In this document: positions 58,707 to 64,000 of the stretch, one piece after another | How the letters are laid out: each line of letters opens with the position of its first letter | How positions within the stretch are numbered: position 1 is the stretch's first letter | Origin: Xanthobacteraceae bacterium | GTDB lineage: Bacteria > Pseudomonadota > Alphaproteobacteria > Rhizobiales > Xanthobacteraceae | NCBI GenBank assembly: GCA_030037895.1 | Contig: JASHPW010000016.1 | Location: 62,001 to 126,000 of the forward strand | Direction of reading: 5' to 3' | DNA: 64,000 nucleotides | Program-made: the position numbers and the translations under genes | Notes under the pieces: generated by a model | Database searches by the model: none | What the model was told of the DNA's origin: nothing | What the model saw: the letters and a program-made list of their open reading frames with translations, nothing else

Positions 58707-58950
58707 CGGCCAACTCCTGTCTGTGCCGCCTCGCGCATCGAATCAGATTCGCGGCATCCGCACGAATGTATGCAGCCAGCTTTGCACCGCTATGGGGCAA
58801 TGCAATATATGCGCTGGCGGCGTGGAGCAGGGCATTGTGCCGATTCTTTCGTCCCCAGGGGACACGACCCGGCTCCGGCGCCGTGTGATGGCCGCGCGCG
58901 ATCACGATCCCGCGAGGTGATGCGGCCCGCGCTTACGTTCAAGGCAAACC

Positions 58951-59541
58951 ATGGCGAAGCAAGGGCAATCGGGGCTCGACGGCATCACCGGCGCGGTCAG
59001 TCGGATCGCCGCCAAAGGGCCGCCGCCGGTCGAGCGGTGGAATCCGCCGTTCTGCGGCGATCTCGACATGCGTATCGCCGCCGACGGCACCTGGTTCTAC
59101 ATGAAGACGCCGATCGGCCGGCCGGCGCTCGTCAAGTTGTTCGCCTCGGTGCTCAAGCGCGAAGGCGACAAATACTTCCTGGTCACGCCGGTGGAGAAAT
59201 GCGGCCTCCTCGTCGAGGACGTGCCGTTCCTGGCGGTCGAGCTTACGACCGAACAATCCGCCGCCGGGCGGGTGCTCAACTTCCGCACCAATGTCGACGA
59301 TTGGGTGCAATGCGGGCCGCTGCATCCGCTGCGCTTCGAGCCTGAAGCGGGCACCGGCGGCTTGCGGCCTTATCTTCACGTGCGCCGCGATCTCTGGGCC
59401 AAGGTGACGCGCGCGCTATTCTTCGATCTCGTCGAACTCGGCGAGGAGCGCGAGGTCGAGGGCAAGGCGATGTTCGGCGTGGCGTCGCTCGGCGCCTTTT
59501 TCCCCATGGCGCCGGCCGACCAGGTGAGGGATTTTGCGTGA
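58951..59541 (+). CDS. DUF1285 domain protein
   Basis: DLDMRIAADGTWFYMKTPIGRPALVKLFASVLKREGDKYFLVTPVEK. Confidence 0.88.
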   Translation: MAKQGQSGLDGITGAVSRIAAKGPPPVERWNPPFCGDLDMRIAADGTWFYMKTPIGRPALVKLFASVLKREGDKYFLVTPVEKCGLLVEDVPFLAVELTTEQSAAGRVLNFRTNVDDWVQCGPLHPLRFEPEAGTGGLRPYLHVRRDLWAKVTRALFFDLVELGEEREVEGKAMFGVASLGAFFPMAPADQVRDFA

Positions 59542-60203
59542 CCGAGCAGAGCGCGCCTTTTCGACCTGCGGCGACGGAGAGCTTCTTCGATCGCGCGCGG
59601 GCGCGGCTTCGTCTTGAAGTGCCGCCGGCGCTGACCGATCCGCTGGCGCCAGGCGCGCGCGGCGACCTCGACCTCAATCCGGCGATGTGGGAGCGCGCCG
59701 GGGTGAGCGCCACCAGGCCGGCCGCGGTGCTGGTGCCGGTCATCGACCGCCGCGAACCGACGGTGCTGCTCACGATCCGCACCAAAGATCTCACCAGCCA
59801 CGCCGGGCAGGTCGCTTTCCCTGGCGGCAAGATCGATCCCGGCGATGAAAGCCCGGTTGCGGCGGCGCTGCGCGAGGCCAAGGAGGAGATCGGGCTTCTG
59901 CCGGCGCTGGTCGAACCGCTCGGCTATCTCGATCTCTATCTCACTTTTTCCGGGTTCCGCATCCTGCCGACGGTCGCGCGCGTCAAGCCGGACTTTGCGC
60001 TCACGCTCAATCCGCCCGAGGTGACCGAGACCTTCGAGGTGCCGCTCGCCTTCCTGATGACGCCGGCCAATCACCAGCGTCACAGCCGCGATTGGCGGGG
60101 GATCGCCCGCGAATACTACGCGATGCCGTTCGAGAATCGCTACATTTGGGGCATCACCGCGGGTATCTTGAGAAACCTTTACGAGCGGGTCTATGGCCCA
60201 TGA
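59538..60203 (+). CDS. CoA pyrophosphatase (NUDIX)
   Basis: LTSHAGQVAFPGGKIDPGDESPVAAALREAKEEIGL; 4-nt overlap with the DUF1285 gene. Confidence 0.94.
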   Translation: MTEQSAPFRPAATESFFDRARARLRLEVPPALTDPLAPGARGDLDLNPAMWERAGVSATRPAAVLVPVIDRREPTVLLTIRTKDLTSHAGQVAFPGGKIDPGDESPVAAALREAKEEIGLLPALVEPLGYLDLYLTFSGFRILPTVARVKPDFALTLNPPEVTETFEVPLAFLMTPANHQRHSRDWRGIAREYYAMPFENRYIWGITAGILRNLYERVYGP

Positions 60204-60463
60204 TGCGGCCAATCTTTACCGAGATCGGGCTTTTCCTCACCCCGTTCATCCTCTATGCCGCGCTGTTGGTGGCGACGCGCGCCGGCGTGCTGCAGCCCAA
60301 GGCATGGACGCCGCGGCGCGTCGCCGCCCTCGCCGTCGCTTCGCTCGCGCTGATGGCGGGAAGCTTCCTGGTGTTGGCGCGGTTCTCGGGCGCGCCGCCG
60401 GGATCGACCTATGTGCCGGCGCATATCGAGGGCGGCAAGTTCGTGCCGGGAGCGACGCGGTGA
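60200..60463 (+). CDS. Small membrane protein (DUF6111-like)
   Basis: MMRPIFTEIGLFLTPFILYAALLVATRAG two-TM protein; start/stop overlaps on both sides. Confidence 0.72.
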   Translation: MMRPIFTEIGLFLTPFILYAALLVATRAGVLQPKAWTPRRVAALAVASLALMAGSFLVLARFSGAPPGSTYVPAHIEGGKFVPGATR

Positions 60464-61710
60464 GGCAAGGCGCGCGGCTCGGCGATGCGGCTTGGCTGCG
60501 GGACGGCGCGGTCGCGCGCCTCATGGCGTTGCTCGATTGCGACGGCGAGGAAGCGCGCGTGGTCGGCGGCGCCGTGCGCAATGCGCTGTTGCGATTGCCG
60601 GTCGGCGAGATCGACGTGGCGACGACGGCGCTGCCCGAGGAGGTGATGCGCCGCGTCGCGGCGGCCGGCGGCAAGGCGATCCCGACCGGCATAGCGCACG
60701 GCACCGTCACCGTCGTCGTCGATCATCAGCCGATCGAGGTGACGACGCTGCGCCGGGACGTGGAAACGTTCGGTCGCAGGGCCAAGGTGGCGTTCGGCCG
60801 CGACTGGAAGACGGATGCCGAGCGTCGCGATTTCACCATCAACGCGCTCTCCGCCGCGGCCGACGGCACGGTTCACGACTATGTCGGCGGTCTCGCCGAT
60901 CTCGCCGCCCGCCGCGTGCGCTTCATCGGCGAGCCGCAGCGGCGGATCGAAGAGGATTATCTGCGCATCCTGCGATTTTTCCGCTTTCACGCGCATTTCG
61001 GCGCGGGCGCGCCGGACGCCGCGGGATTGCTGGCCTGCATCAGGGCGCGGGCCGGCATCGAGACGCTGTCGCGCGAGCGCGTGCGGATGGAAATGCTGAA
61101 GCTGTTCATCGCCCCGCGCGCGACGGCGACGCTCGCGATCATGACGGAGAGCGGCCTTCTCAGCATGGTTCTCGGCGGCGTGCCGTTCCTCGCCGGTTTC
61201 GAGAACATGGCGAAGGGCGAAGCGGCGCTCGGCCTCGTGCCCGACCCGGTGCGCCGCCTCGGCGCGCTCGGCGTCATGGTCAGGGAGGACGCCGAGCGGC
61301 TCGCGCAGCGGCTGCGCCTCGCCAACGCCGAAGCCGGGCGGCTCTTGGCGCTCGAGTCGTGGTGGCGCGTGGCACCAGCGGCCGGCGAGCGCGCGGCGCA
61401 CGCGCTCCTTTACCGTCTCGGCCCGCAATCGTTCGCCGATCGGGTGTTGCTCGCCTGGGCGCGCGCGGCAGCGGGCGCGGCAGATGCCGCCTGGCGCGAT
61501 CTGGCACACCTGCCGCAACGCTGGACGGCGCCAGCTTTCCCGCTCAAGGCGGGCGACTTTACGCGCCGCGGCGTGGCGGCGGGACCGCGCCTCGGCGCCG
61601 CGTTGCGCGCCGCCGAGGAAGCCTGGATCGCGGCGGATTTTCCCGAAGACCGCGCCGCGCTCGAGGCGATCGCCGATCGCGCGGCGCAGGCCATTGCCGC
61701 ATCCGGCTGA
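60460..61710 (+). CDS. CCA tRNA nucleotidyltransferase/poly(A) polymerase family
   Basis: ARVVGGAVRNALLRLPVGEIDVATTALPEEVMRR, FTINALSAAADGTVHDYVGGLADLAARRVRFIGEPQRRIEEDYLRILRFFRFHA; GTGA overlap start at 60460. Confidence 0.94.
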   Translation: MRQGARLGDAAWLRDGAVARLMALLDCDGEEARVVGGAVRNALLRLPVGEIDVATTALPEEVMRRVAAAGGKAIPTGIAHGTVTVVVDHQPIEVTTLRRDVETFGRRAKVAFGRDWKTDAERRDFTINALSAAADGTVHDYVGGLADLAARRVRFIGEPQRRIEEDYLRILRFFRFHAHFGAGAPDAAGLLACIRARAGIETLSRERVRMEMLKLFIAPRATATLAIMTESGLLSMVLGGVPFLAGFENMAKGEAALGLVPDPVRRLGALGVMVREDAERLAQRLRLANAEAGRLLALESWWRVAPAAGERAAHALLYRLGPQSFADRVLLAWARAAAGAADAAWRDLAHLPQRWTAPAFPLKAGDFTRRGVAAGPRLGAALRAAEEAWIAADFPEDRAALEAIADRAAQAIAASG

Positions 61711-61712
61711 CA

Positions 61713-64000
61713 TTATCCCAACTCGTCGAGCAAGGTCCGGGCTTCCTTGAGGTCGAGGGTGTCGAAGCCTTCGGTGAACCAGCCATAGATCGGGGCGAGC
61801 AGATCGCGGGCTTCGTCCTGCTTGCCGTGGTCACGCCGGAGTCGCGCCAGGCTCGTCGCCGCGCGCAATTCCCAAGATTTCGCCCGCTGCTCGCGGGCAA
61901 CCGCGAGGGCGCGCGTGAAATGCGTTTGCGCGGCCGCCGCATCCGGCTGTGCGGCCATCAGCGCGATTTCACCGGCCATACGATGGACTTCGGGCTCGCA
62001 CCATTTTTCCTTGGCTGTTTCGACCGTCGCCATCGCTTCGCCGAGGCAGCGCCAGGCGTCGCCGAATTGACCGTGCTCCGCGTAGGCTCTGGTCAAATGT
62101 GAGAGGAAAAACGGCATAAACACGCTGGCGCCGGTCGAGCGAAATGCAGTCAGGCCCGAGGTGATCATGTGGGCTGCGTCCGCGGCTTGGCCGGTCAGCG
62201 CCAATACGCAGCCGCGGTTTATCGTTGCGTTCGCCTTCCAGATGATTGTGCCCTTCTCGTCCGCCAAGCGCACGGCTTCGTCGGATTGTGCGTTCGCTTC
62301 CGCGTGTCTGCCGCACAAGATCGAGGTGAAACTCGCGATACACAACGCAACCATCAGCGACGCGGCTTGGCCGATTTCGCGCGCATCCTCGATCGCGCGA
62401 TGCGCCTCCGCGAGCGCCGTCGCGGGATAGCCGAGCAGCCACAGGGCTATCGACCGGAACGACTCGATCGCCACCGCCACGTCCTGGCCGAACCGCATTG
62501 CCAGCGAACGATGCGCGGCGGGATCGTAAAGCGCGAGCGACTGATCGTAGTGCGCGCGGCCTTCGGTGATGTTTCCCGTCCACAGCAAAGAAGTGCCCAT
62601 GAGTCGATGGCCGACCATCAGCGGTACGGTCGCCGCCTGCGTCTCGGCGAGCGTCAGAAACTGCGCCGCAAGATCGCGGATGACGTCGCCGTTGAACGCC
62701 ACGAAGTTTGCGACCCAGAAGCCGTAGAGGACCGAGAACAGCAACAGCGGGTCCTCGATCGGCTCTCCGAGCGCCTGCGCTTGTTCGATCAACAGCCGCG
62801 CCCGCTCGGTAGCCGTTTTGGTTTCCGGCGCGGCATATCCTTTGAGGTGGGTGAGCGGCGTCATGAGCGCGACCTGAAGCTTGATCTCTTCGCGGCGCGT
62901 CGCCGCCGTGGCGGGCAAGGCGGCAATCTGGCTGAGCGCGCGCGTGAGCTGCTCGGCGGCTTCGACCAACGCCGAGCGCTCCAGCGACCGTTGTCCCGCT
63001 TTGCCCCAGAGCCCCGCGGCCGTCTCAATCAGCCCGGCCTCGGCGCAATGGCGCGCCAGCACCTCCGGATGGTTTTCGGCAATCTCGGCGAAGCGTCTTT
63101 CGATTGCTTCGGCGATGCGGGCATGAAGCGCGCGTCGCGGCTCGCGCAGCAACGTGCCGTAGGCCGCGTCCTGCACCAGCGCATGCTTGAACAGGTAACT
63201 CGCGTTCGGCGGCGCGCCCTGGCGGAACAGCAAGCCGGATTGCGTGAGACGGTCGAGCGCCGAATTGAGCTCCGCCTCCGGTTTGTGGGCGACTTCGGCG
63301 AGCAGCGCATGGGCGAACTCGCGGCCGATCGCCGCCCCGATCTGCGCCAGTTCCTTGGCCGGGCCGAGCCGGTCGAGCCGCGCCATCAGCGAGGCGTGCA
63401 AGCTGGCGGGGACCGCCAGAGCCGGCGAGGGAACGGCGCCGACGGCCCGCGGCGGCGGCCCGTCTTCGCTGCCCGCCTCCAGCACGGCTTTCGTCATCTC
63501 CTCGACAAACAGTGGAATGCCGTCGGTGCGCTGGATGATGTCCTGACGGACGCTGGCCGGCAGGAGCCTGTAGCCGACGACCTTGTCGATCATGGCGTCG
63601 ATGTCGCGTTGCGCCAACCGATTGATGGTGAGAGCGGTCACGTATGGGCGTCCGACCCAGGGCGCGACGAATTCCGGCCGGAACGCCACGATCAGCAATG
63701 CGCGGAGATTGCGAATGCGGTCCACGATGCGCCCGAACGTCTCCAGGCTCGTCGGGTCGGTCCAATGCGCATCCTCAAAAACCATCAGTACCGGGCACTT
63801 GCGGGTCAAGGCGTCTATTCGCGAAGCTATCGCTTCCAGCATTCTCTGCCGTCGCTGCTGCGGCGCGATATCAAGCGCGGGATAACGTCCGTCGTTCGCC
63901 AGCGACAGCATCTCGGCAAACAGCGCCGCGTCCTGCGCCGAGGTCGCGCTCGGCGCGAGCAGAGCGTCGAGCTTGTCGAGCTTCGCTTGCGCGGTGTCGT
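61713..64000 (-). CDS. Large AAA/TPR ATPase, probable C-terminal part of an adenylate/guanylate-cyclase-type protein; 5' end outside window
   Basis: VLMVFEDAHWTDPTSLETFGRIVDRI, LPASVRQDIIQRTDGIPLFVEEMTKAVLE (AAA_16-type), C-terminal TPR-like region; frame assumed open beyond the M at 63911. Confidence 0.8.
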   Translation of the reverse strand, partial: DTAQAKLDKLDALLAPSATSAQDAALFAEMLSLANDGRYPALDIAPQQRRQRMLEAIASRIDALTRKCPVLMVFEDAHWTDPTSLETFGRIVDRIRNLRALLIVAFRPEFVAPWVGRPYVTALTINRLAQRDIDAMIDKVVGYRLLPASVRQDIIQRTDGIPLFVEEMTKAVLEAGSEDGPPPRAVGAVPSPALAVPASLHASLMARLDRLGPAKELAQIGAAIGREFAHALLAEVAHKPEAELNSALDRLTQSGLLFRQGAPPNASYLFKHALVQDAAYGTLLREPRRALHARIAEAIERRFAEIAENHPEVLARHCAEAGLIETAAGLWGKAGQRSLERSALVEAAEQLTRALSQIAALPATAATRREEIKLQVALMTPLTHLKGYAAPETKTATERARLLIEQAQALGEPIEDPLLLFSVLYGFWVANFVAFNGDVIRDLAAQFLTLAETQAATVPLMVGHRLMGTSLLWTGNITEGRAHYDQSLALYDPAAHRSLAMRFGQDVAVAIESFRSIALWLLGYPATALAEAHRAIEDAREIGQAASLMVALCIASFTSILCGRHAEANAQSDEAVRLADEKGTIIWKANATINRGCVLALTGQAADAAHMITSGLTAFRSTGASVFMPFFLSHLTRAYAEHGQFGDAWRCLGEAMATVETAKEKWCEPEVHRMAGEIALMAAQPDAAAAQTHFTRALAVAREQRAKSWELRAATSLARLRRDHGKQDEARDLLAPIYGWFTEGFDTLDLKEARTLLDELG

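Noticed and set aside
60411-62102. 563-aa plus-strand ORF overlapping the CCA-adding enzyme gene
   Set aside because: Arg/Ala-rich shadow frame of the recognised nucleotidyltransferase (60460-61710).

Overview
This 64 kb, GC-rich, gene-dense window looks like an alphaproteobacterial (Hyphomicrobiales/Rhizobiales-type) chromosome. I saw no rRNA, tRNA, CRISPR array, transposase or prophage. The gene content is mostly housekeeping or conserved. It includes a Liv-type ABC transporter operon with an acyl-CoA ligase, class II DAHP synthase, NadE, a MarR/metallo-beta-lactamase/flavin-monooxygenase/DUF2783 cluster, CysS, a citramalate synthase, a LOG protein, an ATM1-type ABC exporter, Psd-PssA, an orphan TRAP-type binding protein and MmsA. 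It also includes a PomA/PomB-like stator pair, Kup, the acpXL-fabZXL-fabF2XL-fabF1XL-adh-lpxXL very-long-chain lipid A acyl cluster, an HTH-methyltransferase/MetF-like pair, an MbfA-type iron exporter, tandem Gly/Tyr-rich secreted proteins, a MoxR-DUF58-DUF4159 operon, a CCA-adding enzyme and an AAA/cyclase-type ATPase cut by the window edge. The most notable observations are: (1) a KS/CLF-like FabF pair whose second member has lost the catalytic Cys, one His and the Lys; (2) a VapC toxin with a fused DUF7662-like/antitoxin protein embedded without gaps inside the MoxR-DUF58-DUF4159 operon; (3) a perfect 19-bp dyad upstream of an HTH-methyltransferase fusion that is translationally coupled to a MetF-like gene; (4) an Irr/ICE-like box upstream of mbfA; (5) a signal peptide visible only in the wrong frame at the start of a carboxymuconolactone-decarboxylase family gene; (6) an AT-richer block inside cysS; (7) dispersed palindromic intergenic repeats. 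All family assignments come from reading translated sequence. No database search was run.
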